Positions 52,456-60,599 of a stretch of 64,000 bases of DNA are shown here, one piece after another. The notes beneath the pieces were generated by a model that was not told the DNA's origin, ran no database searches, and worked only from the letters and a program-made list of their open reading frames with translations. A program made the translations under genes and the position numbers. Source of the stretch: Cytophagales bacterium (GTDB taxonomy: Bacteria > Bacteroidota > Bacteroidia > Cytophagales > Spirosomataceae); the NCBI GenBank assembly GCA_013298025.1, contig JAAFJE010000017.1, positions 62,001-126,000 of the forward strand. The letters are read 5' to 3'. Position 1 is the first letter of the stretch. Each line of letters begins with the position of its first letter.

Positions 52456-53715
52456 TTAGGGTTCTTTTTTGATGACCAATTCTTGCATATCCCCATAATT
52501 TTCATACGAAGAAACGACTACTTTATCACCCGGTTGCAGACCGTCTATAATTTCGTAATAATCAGGATTTTGGCGACCCAACTGGATGTTTACTCGGTAG
52601 GCTTTTTTACCATTTTCGGCTACTTTAAATATCCAATTGCCACCTGTTTGTTGATAAAATCCGCCTTTTGCCAAGAGCAAAGCTTGGGTTTCTTCGCCCA
52701 ATGATAGGCGTATTTGTAGGGTTTGTCCTCGACGCACGCTTTTTGGTATTTCGCCCACAAATGCCATATCTACCTGAAATCGACCATTGGTGACTTGCGA
52801 ATACACTTTTTTAATTTGAAGTTTATAGGTTTTATCGCCAATCATAAAATCGCCCACAAGCCCAATAAATACCCTTGTGATATAATGCTCGTCGATGTCG
52901 GCTCTTACTTTAAATCCGCTCAGTACGTCGATTTGTCCGAGGCGTTGCCCACGGTTTTTGAGTTCGCCAATTTCAGCATTACGAGAAGTCAATTGCCCTG
53001 CTACGGGAGCTTTTACTACCAAATCGCTGGCTTTTTTACGCATCAAAGCCAAGGTAGATTGATTACGGGTAATGGTTTCTTTCATCTGGTTGAGTTGCTG
53101 TAAAGAGGTAAGTGAGTCTTGTTTGAGGGTTTGCGAAACCAATTTTTTGCGTCGTAGTTGATAATGATAGGTATTATAAGACGATTTGAAATCTTGTTCC
53201 GAAATTACTTTTTCTCGATAAAGGCGTTCGTTGAGCTTATATAAACGTTCGGCTTCGGTAAGGGCGTTGTCGATGTCGGCTTGGTTGTTTTGGTATTGAA
53301 TAGTGGCTTGTGCCGCCAAGTTGCGGGTATATTGCATTTGGGTTTGCAACTGAAACACAGAGGTTTCTTGGTTGGCTAGGCTCAATTCGAGGTCGGTGTT
53401 GGCAAGCTTCATAATGGCTTGTCCTTTGTTGACCATAGCTCCATCTTCTACATATAGTTCCTCTACACGACCTCCCTCGATGGCATCGAGGTAGATGGTC
53501 TGGATAGGCAATACTACGCCATTGACGGGTATAAACTCCTGAAAATTACCTTTGGTTAGTTCGGCAATCATCAGTTTTTCGGCTTCTACATTCAGCTTGC
53601 TACTGCCTGTATTGCTCAAATAACTGCCAATAATCAAGGCTACGATGCCTACGCCTCCAGCAATGGGAAGTATTTTTTTAAGCGACCATTTCTTTTTTTC
53701 GATAACTCTGTCCAT
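52456..53715 (-). CDS. HlyD-family periplasmic adaptor of the ABC exporter
   Basis: 419 residues from ATG 53715 (MDRVIEKKKWSLKKILP). One anchor helix at about 16-34 (IAGGVGIVALIIGSYL). Biotinyl-lipoyl-like region (FIPVNGVVLPIQTIYLDAI, EGGRVEELYVEDGAMVNKGQ), a long coiled-coil hairpin at about 100-220, and the second half KAPVAGQLTSRNAEIGELKNRG split by turns, then beta-barrel. MacA-like adaptor upstream of the ATPase and permease in the same operon. An outer-membrane partner is not encoded here. Confidence 0.9.
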   Translation of the reverse strand: MDRVIEKKKWSLKKILPIAGGVGIVALIIGSYLSNTGSSKLNVEAEKLMIAELTKGNFQEFIPVNGVVLPIQTIYLDAIEGGRVEELYVEDGAMVNKGQAIMKLANTDLELSLANQETSVFQLQTQMQYTRNLAAQATIQYQNNQADIDNALTEAERLYKLNERLYREKVISEQDFKSSYNTYHYQLRRKKLVSQTLKQDSLTSLQQLNQMKETITRNQSTLALMRKKASDLVVKAPVAGQLTSRNAEIGELKNRGQRLGQIDVLSGFKVRADIDEHYITRVFIGLVGDFMIGDKTYKLQIKKVYSQVTNGRFQVDMAFVGEIPKSVRRGQTLQIRLSLGEETQALLLAKGGFYQQTGGNWIFKVAENGKKAYRVNIQLGRQNPDYYEIIDGLQPGDKVVVSSYENYGDMQELVIKKEP

Positions 53716-53898
53716 GTTGTACAATATTAAGCAAACGTAACGTTGAATCATGTTTACAAAGCAAGCGTTTGCCTTGTTGCTTTATCATACAAGCAAGATT
53801 ATGCCAGAAGTTTAAATATTTGAAAAACAGTAATTTAAAATAATTTAGATTAAAAGAAGTGTACGGAAATGATACAATTTTTGTTCGTTTTTACAAAT

Positions 53899-53939
53899 AA
53901 AAAATCCCAAGGCGAGTGTGCTTTGCCTTGGGATTTTTT
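53899..53939 (-). terminator. Terminator downstream of the DUF2490 gene
   Basis: Perfect 15-bp stem AAAAAATCCCAAGGC (53899-53913) / GCCTTGGGATTTTTT (53925-53939), 11-nt loop; T-run on the minus strand comes from the A-run. It lies 21 bp past the stop at 53961. Confidence 0.9.
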
Positions 53940-53960
53940 ATGAAAGAAAGGTAAAAGCAC

Positions 53961-54683
53961 CTAAAAGCGTACATATAAATTGGCTTGCAAAATATTTTCT
54001 TCGTCAAACTCAACCAACGAAGCGCGTTGTTTATAGTTGAAAATATAGCCCACTTCCGAACTAAGGTGAGGCGTAAAATTGTGCTGTATGCCCAGATAAC
54101 TTTGGTTTTGACTAAAGGTATTGGCAGGTAGATTAGGCGGAATATTGCAGAAAGTTTCGTTTTGTATCAATAACGTATTTTTAGCATTGAAGTTATAGCG
54201 TCCTAGTATCCTAAAACGAATCCGTGCTTGTTCGTCGCCCCAAGTATTGTCATCTCGTTTAAAAAAGCGATACTCGTAGCCTCCTCGTAGGCGTACACTC
54301 CATTTTTTACTCAAAGGATGGTTCCATTCGGCAAAAAAAGAAGGGCGAAGTTCCCAGCGGTCGGGTCGGTTAAAATCACTCATTTTACCATACAAAGCAC
54401 TGCTCCGTATCATCCAATTGACGAGGCTGTAGTTCCAGCTTTTTGCCCGATAAATAAAGTTCAAACGATAGCCCGTAGCTAAAGGCATAGCCATCGGATT
54501 GGACTTATCGGAGCGAAAATCGCTTTGTCGTCGCCAGATGTATTCGGCTGCAATATCTAGTTTGGAAGTGATTTTTTTTTGTATCGAAAACCTTGTCCAT
54601 AAAGTAAGATGCTCATAATGTTGGGCTTGTACAGCACTAGCGTACATACAACAAAACAAGCATACATAGATAGTTCGTTTCAT
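53961..54683 (-). CDS. DUF2490 family outer-membrane beta-barrel protein
   Basis: 240 residues. Signal peptide 1-20 (MKRTIYVCLFCCMYASAVQA). DUF2490 pattern: HLTLWTRFSIQKKITSKLDI, EYIWRRQSDFRSD, GYRLNFIYRAK, W-x-L-R-P-S-F strands, RIRFRILGRYNF, LGIQHNFTPHLSSEVGYIFNY, ending with the aromatic ANLYVRF typical of outer-membrane barrels. Function unknown. Confidence 0.85.
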   Translation of the reverse strand: MKRTIYVCLFCCMYASAVQAQHYEHLTLWTRFSIQKKITSKLDIAAEYIWRRQSDFRSDKSNPMAMPLATGYRLNFIYRAKSWNYSLVNWMIRSSALYGKMSDFNRPDRWELRPSFFAEWNHPLSKKWSVRLRGGYEYRFFKRDDNTWGDEQARIRFRILGRYNFNAKNTLLIQNETFCNIPPNLPANTFSQNQSYLGIQHNFTPHLSSEVGYIFNYKQRASLVEFDEENILQANLYVRF

Positions 54684-54770
54684 TTAATCAAGTAGTATGA
54701 AAAATATATGTTCTAAAAATAGTACTATTCTCAGAATGTAAAAATACTTGATAATAAACTATTTATGAAA

Positions 54771-55157
54771 TTACTCGTGTTTTTTTGTTTTTTTATACTT
54801 CACTCCCGAAAACAAATGAATGAATAAAATACGGGCAATTCTAAAATTGAATGGAACAAATACAATAGAAAAACCCACCACAGGAATGATATACCCCAGG
54901 GGTTCGGGGTCGCCAAAAAAACGGTAAATCACGAAGCCACCCACAAGCATAATGCCTACCGTAAGGGCATAACTGATGTACATTGCCCCATAGAAAAAGC
55001 CCGGTTCACGCTCATAACGCAACTCACAATGCGGACAGTGCTTGTGCATTTCATCAAATTTCGTGATATTCCACCACCGATGCGTAAATAAATCGCCTTC
55101 GTGGCATTGAGGGCATTTGCCTGCTAAAACAGCTTCTAACCTACTTCTTTCTTTCAT
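54771..55157 (-). CDS. DUF983 family membrane protein
   Basis: 128 residues. Two Cys-x2-Cys pairs, GKCPQCHEGDLF (Cys15, Cys18) and KHCPHCELRYE (Cys41, Cys44), form a probable zinc ribbon at the cytoplasmic N-terminus; two membrane helices follow (about 57-80 and 85-105). FFYGAMYISYALTVG is the typical DUF983 segment. Function unknown. 108 bp downstream of the thioredoxin gene on the same strand. Confidence 0.88.
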   Translation of the reverse strand: MKERSRLEAVLAGKCPQCHEGDLFTHRWWNITKFDEMHKHCPHCELRYEREPGFFYGAMYISYALTVGIMLVGGFVIYRFFGDPEPLGYIIPVVGFSIVFVPFNFRIARILFIHLFSGVKYKKTKKHE

Positions 55158-55265
55158 GGAATATAAATTATTGATTTATTAATATACTTACCGTCAGGTG
55201 TTTATACTTTTTTGATTATTAGATTTAACCGTAATTCTGCATTACTTCATCCGTAACTTATGTTT

Positions 55266-55565
55266 TTAGGAAAATTGTCTGATAATTTGTTCTAACTGAT
55301 GCACTGGCACAACGCCCGATTGCCGCCAAACAGGTTGTTGGTCTTTAAACAAAATGAGGGTTGGCATACCACTGATACGCCATTGTTGGGCTACTGCTGG
55401 GGCTTTGTCCACATCAATTTTAACAATTTTTATCCGCTCGCCCAAGCGTGTTTTTAGTTCTTGCAAAATAGGCGACATGGTTTTGCAAGGGCCACACCAA
55501 GTGGCAAAAAAATCTACCAAGACAGGCGTTTCAGCCTGAATAATGGTGTTAAATGAATTGCTCAT
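55266..55565 (-). CDS. Thioredoxin
   Basis: 99 residues, single thioredoxin domain: VLVDFFATWCGPCKTMSPIL with redox Cys24 and Cys27, IVKIDVDKAPAVAQQWRI, cis-Pro loop GMPTLILF, C-terminal helix. No signal peptide, so cytoplasmic. An ArsR-type operator (55594-55613) lies 29 bp before its start, identical in layout to the one in the arsR promoter, so it is probably a member of that regulon, which often handles reactive sulfur or metals. Confidence 0.92.
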   Translation of the reverse strand: MSNSFNTIIQAETPVLVDFFATWCGPCKTMSPILQELKTRLGERIKIVKIDVDKAPAVAQQWRISGMPTLILFKDQQPVWRQSGVVPVHQLEQIIRQFS

Positions 55566-55593
55566 GGCTTTTGAAATGCTAAGTTATATGAAA

Positions 55594-55613
55594 ATATGAA
55601 ATTTCTTTCATAT
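55594..55613 (-). promoter_or_regulatory. ArsR-type operator before the thioredoxin gene
   Basis: ATATGAA (55594-55600), 6 bp, TTCATAT (55607-55613). Same half-sites and spacing as at 58010-58029. On the minus strand it is followed by TATTTTCA, a degenerate -7 box in the same relative position as TATTTTTG in the arsR promoter. Confidence 0.7.
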
Positions 55614-55674
55614 ATAACGATAAAAAATACTGCAAGGTTCAGTTTAGGGGCTTTTTTGGGGGTGGATAGATAGG

Positions 55675-56301
55675 CTATTTTTCATTGAAAAGCCTATTTA
55701 TCCAGTGTACAAAATAAGTACAATATTCGTTTTCGGTCGTAAGATATTGTTTCGTAATAGCCAAGCCCATAGGAGTTCCTGGGTCTTCCTGTAAAGCGAG
55801 CCAATTATGGATTTTGGCTTTTGATTGATGAATAGGTTTGTAGTTGACCATACCGTTTTGCTCTAATTCATTCAAAAACTGTTCTATTTTTAACCATAGA
55901 GCGTCGCCTTGAGGAATGAGTTGGCTCACAAAATCTTCCAACATTCCATTGCTTTCGTTGTTGGGCATAATCCAAACGCCAAATTTAACCCTTCCATTAT
56001 CAATAACTAACCCTCCTGTTGGTATATAATCTGGTGTTGGTAAGTCTGCGGGAAGTTTCTCTCTTACAGCTTTCCACCGCTCGCCAATAGTCCAATCAGC
56101 ATCTAATACAATTCCAAGCGTTTTTATACCCGACTGCTTCAAACGAATCGGTATCTGAGCAATAAGGTTGTCAATACCATTAGCATCATAAACATCGAAA
56201 CTTTGTTTTACCTCCAATTTTGCACATATTGCCCAAATTACGTGTTGGTCATCGTTTCCTTCAACGAGTAATTTTTGGGTAAATTTTTCCTTAATTTGCA
56301 T
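55675..56301 (-). CDS. DUF3226 / TOPRIM-like protein
   Basis: 208 residues from ATG 56301 (MQIKEKFTQK); an upstream TTG would add two residues. TOPRIM-like features: KLLVEGNDDQHVIW with Glu14, and GIVLDADWTIGERW with Asp67 and Asp69, the E...DxD set that binds metal in topoisomerase-primase and OLD nucleases. It starts 2 bp after the ATPase stop. An SMC-like ATPase plus a separate TOPRIM protein resembles a split OLD system such as PARIS (AriA-AriB). Nuclease function is inferred. Confidence 0.8.
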   Translation of the reverse strand: MQIKEKFTQKLLVEGNDDQHVIWAICAKLEVKQSFDVYDANGIDNLIAQIPIRLKQSGIKTLGIVLDADWTIGERWKAVREKLPADLPTPDYIPTGGLVIDNGRVKFGVWIMPNNESNGMLEDFVSQLIPQGDALWLKIEQFLNELEQNGMVNYKPIHQSKAKIHNWLALQEDPGTPMGLAITKQYLTTENEYCTYFVHWINRLFNEK

Positions 56302-56303
56302 CG

Positions 56304-57428
56304 TCAACGTGTTTCAATATGTAAGCTGTTGGCAAGTTTCAATTCTTCTGCATCAAAGATTACTTCTTTGAGTTGCTCATTCTCGTAGTCTAAGCGGATA
56401 AGTTTGCCTTGTATGGCACACTTGATGTCTTTATTTAAAGCATTTTCAAATCCGCTGATACAATCTTCGCTATGGGTTGTTGCAAAAATTTGGATATTTA
56501 ATTTTTCGGCTAAAAAGAATAAGATATTCCATAAACTATTTTGCACAGAATAGTGAAGACCATTTTCAAACTCATCAATCAATACATAGCCATCGGCACA
56601 GTTGACCACCGCTAGAATGATGGTCAAAATGTGATTGATGCCATCGCCCATACTTTTGAGTGGATAAATCGACGATTTACCCTTCAATTTTACAACAGCC
56701 TTTCTACTACGACTCGAAGCATCTTCAACAAAGGCAAGTCGTTCTATTTGAGGCTCTATAATTTTGAGGGCATCAATCACATATACCTCTTTATCGGTCA
56801 ATGTGATATTATCGAATAGTTTTCCGTTAGTATCTTTATCAATATTTCTTGTATTGATATACTGCATCTTGCTTTCGTTTGCCGAACGTCTATAAGGAAA
56901 CCGAGTCAATAACCTTTCTCCCTCCAAAGGAATCAAAAAAATATTGCTCAATACCTTAATCTCGAAACACAATTGCACATCAGACAAGCCAGTATCTTCA
57001 TTTTCAGCATCTTGTATTTTTTTTCTTCTGGTATGAACAACACCGTCTGAGTCGTTTAGGCTATCGGATATATATTTCGCAAAACCCAAAGAAACAGTCT
57101 TTATATTTCCCAATGTGTTGTTGGCACTGATAGTAATGTATTTTGACTCTTGAAAGGACACTTCTCTATCTGAAAATAAAGAAGCGAGGAGCTTGGTATT
57201 GGTTTCTGTGCTATTATGAACGAAGGTGTCGGCAATAGACTCGCCTCTTTCGCTGAGTATTTGGCTCAACACGAGAGGGTCAGCGTGGCTAACCAGTAGA
57301 GCAATCGCTTCTAAAACAGATGATTTACCCGTATTATTTTTGCCAATAATCAGGTTGATTTGACCAAGAGTTGCTAACTCCAAGTATTTCAAATTTCTAT
57401 AATTCTTTATACTTATCGACTCTATCAT
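56304..57428 (-). CDS. AAA_15/AAA_21-type (OLD-like) ATPase
   Basis: 374 residues. Begins MIESISIKNYRNLKYLEL, the standard OLD/RecF-like start; Walker A GKNNTGKSSVLE (29-40); a KSMGDGINHILTI signature-like helix (258-270); Walker B YVLIDEFENGLH (281-292); IQIFATTHSEDCI with the switch His. The coiled-coil arm is short. Partner of the DUF3226 gene just downstream. It is probably a phage-defence ATPase that senses an invader and controls the TOPRIM effector; no phage protein target can be read from sequence. Confidence 0.88.
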   Translation of the reverse strand: MIESISIKNYRNLKYLELATLGQINLIIGKNNTGKSSVLEAIALLVSHADPLVLSQILSERGESIADTFVHNSTETNTKLLASLFSDREVSFQESKYITISANNTLGNIKTVSLGFAKYISDSLNDSDGVVHTRRKKIQDAENEDTGLSDVQLCFEIKVLSNIFLIPLEGERLLTRFPYRRSANESKMQYINTRNIDKDTNGKLFDNITLTDKEVYVIDALKIIEPQIERLAFVEDASSRSRKAVVKLKGKSSIYPLKSMGDGINHILTIILAVVNCADGYVLIDEFENGLHYSVQNSLWNILFFLAEKLNIQIFATTHSEDCISGFENALNKDIKCAIQGKLIRLDYENEQLKEVIFDAEELKLANSLHIETR

Positions 57429-57539
57429 CTTGGAAAAATATAAAAATTTTGGGGCTATATTTTAGGTCAAAATAACCTACATTGCTACACTACAAAAATA
57501 ACCCTATTTTCTAACCTCACAAATGGATAAAGCATTGGG

Positions 57540-57845
57540 CTAAAAATTACAATGACAGTTTTCTATGCAAGTCAATAAATTCGTGACATCTCGCTCTTTG
57601 AGGGAGTAAAACACGTTTAACCCGTCTTTCTCCGAACGTAAAATGCCCTTGAGTTTCATGTTGATTAAATGATGTGAAAGCAAGGATTGTTCACATCCCA
57701 ATATTTCGCCTATCTCATTGACTGATAGTTTGTCGTGTTGTGCCAACAAATCTATCACCGCCAAACGGGTCGGATGTGCTACCGTTTTGAGAATAAAAGC
57801 GGCTTTCTCTAGTTTTTCTTTGTTAATCTGATACCCTGCTACCAT
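57540..57845 (-). CDS. ArsR/SmtB-family transcriptional regulator
   Basis: 101 residues from ATG 57845 (MVAGYQINKEKLEKAAFILK). Winged helix: VAHPTRLAVIDLLAQHDKLSV, recognition helix CEQSLLSHHLINMK, wing GLNVFYSL. Candidate sensor residues: Cys51 at the start of the recognition helix and a C-terminal CIENCHCNF cluster (Cys93, 97, 99), which suits a metal or a reactive sulfur species. An operator lies in its own promoter spacer and another before the thioredoxin gene, so autorepression is likely. The long leader (about 150 nt) holds no other gene. Confidence 0.9.
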   Translation of the reverse strand: MVAGYQINKEKLEKAAFILKTVAHPTRLAVIDLLAQHDKLSVNEIGEILGCEQSLLSHHLINMKLKGILRSEKDGLNVFYSLKERDVTNLLTCIENCHCNF

Positions 57846-58004
57846 GTTCGTTAGACTACTTATTGTGATGTTATAGGAAAAAGATGTGTAATAGCACCAA
57901 AGCTCAATTGCTTGATTTACAGGTTGTTTTCTGTAAATAACGCTCGTCGATGCCGAAAATACCACGCCGTATGATTTTTACGATACGCCTATTATTCGTT
58001 TATA

Positions 58005-58034
58005 CAAAAATATGAAACTTTATTCATATAGCAA
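58005..58034 (-). promoter_or_regulatory. arsR promoter with embedded operator
   Basis: On the minus strand TTG (58034-58032), exactly 19 bp, TATTTTTG (58012-58005): a consensus Bacteroidota promoter. The palindrome ATATGAA-N6-TTCATAT (58010-58029) fills the spacer and touches the -7 box, the ideal place for repression. Confidence 0.8.
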
Positions 58035-58108
58035 GTCAAAAAGGGAATTTATCTTAAAATCTATAGAATTTATATACATAATGGTTATTTTACTTGTAGC
58101 TCATTTCG

Positions 58109-59293
58109 TCATGAGAAATCCGACATCCGATACAACAAAGGCAGGCAAACGATAAAGGTGCTTCCTACGCCAACGGTGCTTTGGCAATAGACTTTGCCTT
58201 GGAGTTTTTCGCATAACTCTTGTACAATCGAAAGTCCTAGCCCTGTCGATGACTCGTTGGCGGTGGGTTTGGGGCTTAGTTTTTGGAATTTTCCAAAAAG
58301 CAAGGCTTGTTCTTCGGCAGGAATGCCCGGCCCTTGGTCATTGACGAGGATAGCAATTTGGGAAGGTTCTTCTCGCAATTGTACCGATACCTCGGAGGCA
58401 GGAAACGAAAATTTGATGGCATTCGACACCAAGTTTTCTACAATTTCAAGCACATAGTCGGGGTCGGTTTGGATGCTAACATCAGCCGATTCGCTCGCAA
58501 AATGTAAGCGGATGTTTTTTCGAGCAGCAATTTCTTCAAAGCGACTCAGCGTAGTAGTCAGGATTTCAACAATATTACAAGCCTTTATTTCTGGAATGCC
58601 CCTTTCGAGTCGGGTGAGATTAAGCATATTTTTTATCAAGGCATTCATACGCTCGCTGGTGCTTACGAGGTCGTCAATCCATCTTTTTTGGCTTTCGGTG
58701 AGGTTTTGGGAGGTTTTTTTAAATTTTCCTGCAATCAACTTAATGGTTGTCAATGGGTTTTGCAAATCGTGCGAGGCAATGCCAATGAAGCGATTTTTCT
58801 CTTGGTTGCGTTGAAACAACTGCTCGTTGAGTTGGTTGAGTTCTTGGTTTTTATCTAATAGCTCTTTTTCTAGTCGTTTGCTGTCGGAAATATCAATGAT
58901 TACCGAATGCGTCGTGACAAAATTGCCTTGTTCGTCATAAATGGCATTAGAATTAAGCAACACAGGAATGATGCGACCATCTTTGGCAACAAGCTGAAAT
59001 TCGGCGTTGCGTATATTGCCTGCCTTTTTATAGGCTTCAAAAAGAACCTCCGCTTGGGCTTGGGCATCGGGAATCACCAAGTCGATGAAGCGTTTTTTAC
59101 CGATAAGTTCGTCGGCAGTATAGCCCAACAGCCGCAAAGCGGTGTCGTTGATTTTGACATAATAGCCATTGGCATCGAGCGAATGGTAGCCGTTCGGAGC
59201 GTTGTTATAGAAAGCTGCAATAAAAGCTTGATAGTCGGCGGACGAAGCATTGGAAGTTGGATTTGCCCCCAAAAAATTAATTAACTCTTTCAA
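58109..59293 (-). CDS. Soluble PAS-domain histidine kinase
   Basis: 394 residues with no membrane helix. PAS domain at about 25-137 (NAPNGYHSLDANGYYVKIN, LIGKKRFIDLVIP) plus PAC, coiled coil, HisKA with His175 in GIASHDLQNPLTTIK, HATPase with EIVENLVSNAIKFS, VNDQGPGIPAE and STGLGLSIVQEL. The start is uncertain: TTG at 59293 is used; the frame stays open further upstream but offers no ATG. Divergent from an ATPase-less sensor and a REC-CRP regulator, for which it may be the phosphate source. Confidence 0.88.
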   Translation of the reverse strand: MKELINFLGANPTSNASSADYQAFIAAFYNNAPNGYHSLDANGYYVKINDTALRLLGYTADELIGKKRFIDLVIPDAQAQAEVLFEAYKKAGNIRNAEFQLVAKDGRIIPVLLNSNAIYDEQGNFVTTHSVIIDISDSKRLEKELLDKNQELNQLNEQLFQRNQEKNRFIGIASHDLQNPLTTIKLIAGKFKKTSQNLTESQKRWIDDLVSTSERMNALIKNMLNLTRLERGIPEIKACNIVEILTTTLSRFEEIAARKNIRLHFASESADVSIQTDPDYVLEIVENLVSNAIKFSFPASEVSVQLREEPSQIAILVNDQGPGIPAEEQALLFGKFQKLSPKPTANESSTGLGLSIVQELCEKLQGKVYCQSTVGVGSTFIVCLPLLYRMSDFS

Positions 59294-59750
59294 AATATCA
59301 ATACTTGGGTTGAGTAGGTTAAATACGTTGGTTTCTGAATGTTTTGTTTTGTATAACGTAATTTTTGGTAAATATTTGCCAAAATTAAAACAAAAAAGCA
59401 GTTCCGAATGTCAGAACTGCTTTCTTTTTTAACCTCTAAACCTACAAGTATGAAGTAAATCTACCACTTGATGTCACAAAGTTGGGGAAGAATGCCGACT
59501 TTAAACCTGACCACATTCAACAAAAATTCATGATACTCGTCAAGAAATTAACGTGAGGCTATTATCAAATTTGTAAAAAAGTGTCTTATTTTTATAAGTT
59601 TTTATGTACAAGAGTTCATCTTTGTAGTGCAGCGTGTAGGCGTTTGCTACAATTGGCATTACTTCACTTCATCGGCCTTATTAATCATATCATACCTCGC
59701 AAATTAAACCATTTTAACAACCATATATTTCTAATATACTGTAAAAAACT
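59294..59750. other. 457-bp divergent region with an orphan hairpin
   Basis: Between the divergent kinase genes. TAATTTTG on the minus strand (59387-59380) is a -7 box for the 58109 kinase. The hairpin at 59393-59430 is listed separately. No other gene is seen. Confidence 0.5.
59393..59430 (+). terminator. Terminator-like hairpin in a divergent promoter region
   Basis: AAAAAAGCAGTTC (59392-59404) / GAACTGC-TTTCTTTTTT (59414-59430), 9-nt loop. It has a full terminator layout, but no plus-strand gene ends upstream, so it may end a small RNA or attenuate. Confidence 0.55.
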
Positions 59751-60566
59751 ATGCTTAACCAATCATTCAACGAAGCTATACTCGACGCAATTCTCACACA
59801 TTTGGGTTTGTTCATTTGTGTGTATGATTGCCAAGAAGCCGAAATTGTCTTAATTAATAAGACGGGGCTTGCAACATTTTTGGTAAAAGATTTGGCTGAA
59901 TTTAAAGAAAAATATGGCAATGAAATACGGAAAGAACCGCTTACAGCCGAAGCCGAAACTGTGATGACCCAAGCACTTAATGAAGAGGGGGTATGGTCGG
60001 AAGAAATGGAGTGCCAGTTGCACAACGGGCAATGCTTTTGGGCTTTGCTCAATATCAATACGTTTGTACACCAAGAAAAAAAATACTTGGTTTCACGCAT
60101 TGTCAATTTGTCGAAATTGCTGCAATTTGAAGCCGAACAAGGCATTACAGGACGACCTTATTTTAAAAAGCAAATCGACCACGTCATTGCCCATCGCACG
60201 GCGGCCTTGCTCGATACCCTCACACAACTCGAAAAATCGAAGCACGAGTTGGCCGAGGCACTCAACAAAGAACACCGCTTAAACGCCCTCCGAACGCAGT
60301 TTTTGACCTTCGCTTCGCACGAGTTCAGAACGCCACTGGGTATCATTGCTTCGTCGGCTCATTTGTTGAGTAAATACAACAAAATGGGCAACACCGTCAA
60401 GCAAGAAGAACACATAGAAACGATTTTAACCAATGTAAAAAAACTGACAGCCTTGCTCGAAGAATCGCTCAGTATTGGTACATTGCAAGTGAAAAACGAC
60501 GAGCGACCCTTGAATTTTTACCTGTCGAAAATTATGCAAGAAATGAACAACACCTTACCCGAATAA
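59751..60566 (+). CDS. PAS-like sensor with HisKA domain but no ATPase domain
   Basis: 271 residues, soluble. N-terminal PAS-like region at about 10-125 (ILTHLGLFICVYDCQEAEIV), coiled coil 145-175, then HisKA with His190 in FLTFASHEFRTPLGIIASS and its second helix to about 250. The protein stops at EMNNTLPE, exactly where the HATPase domain should begin, and no frame downstream continues it. It cannot autophosphorylate alone; it could be phosphorylated by the 58109 kinase, act as a phosphatase or scaffold, or be a truncated gene. 33 bp before the REC-CRP gene. Confidence 0.75.
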   Translation: MLNQSFNEAILDAILTHLGLFICVYDCQEAEIVLINKTGLATFLVKDLAEFKEKYGNEIRKEPLTAEAETVMTQALNEEGVWSEEMECQLHNGQCFWALLNINTFVHQEKKYLVSRIVNLSKLLQFEAEQGITGRPYFKKQIDHVIAHRTAALLDTLTQLEKSKHELAEALNKEHRLNALRTQFLTFASHEFRTPLGIIASSAHLLSKYNKMGNTVKQEEHIETILTNVKKLTALLEESLSIGTLQVKNDERPLNFYLSKIMQEMNNTLPE

Positions 60567-60599
60567 AACATATACCTTAGCAAAGGACAGCCATAGCCC

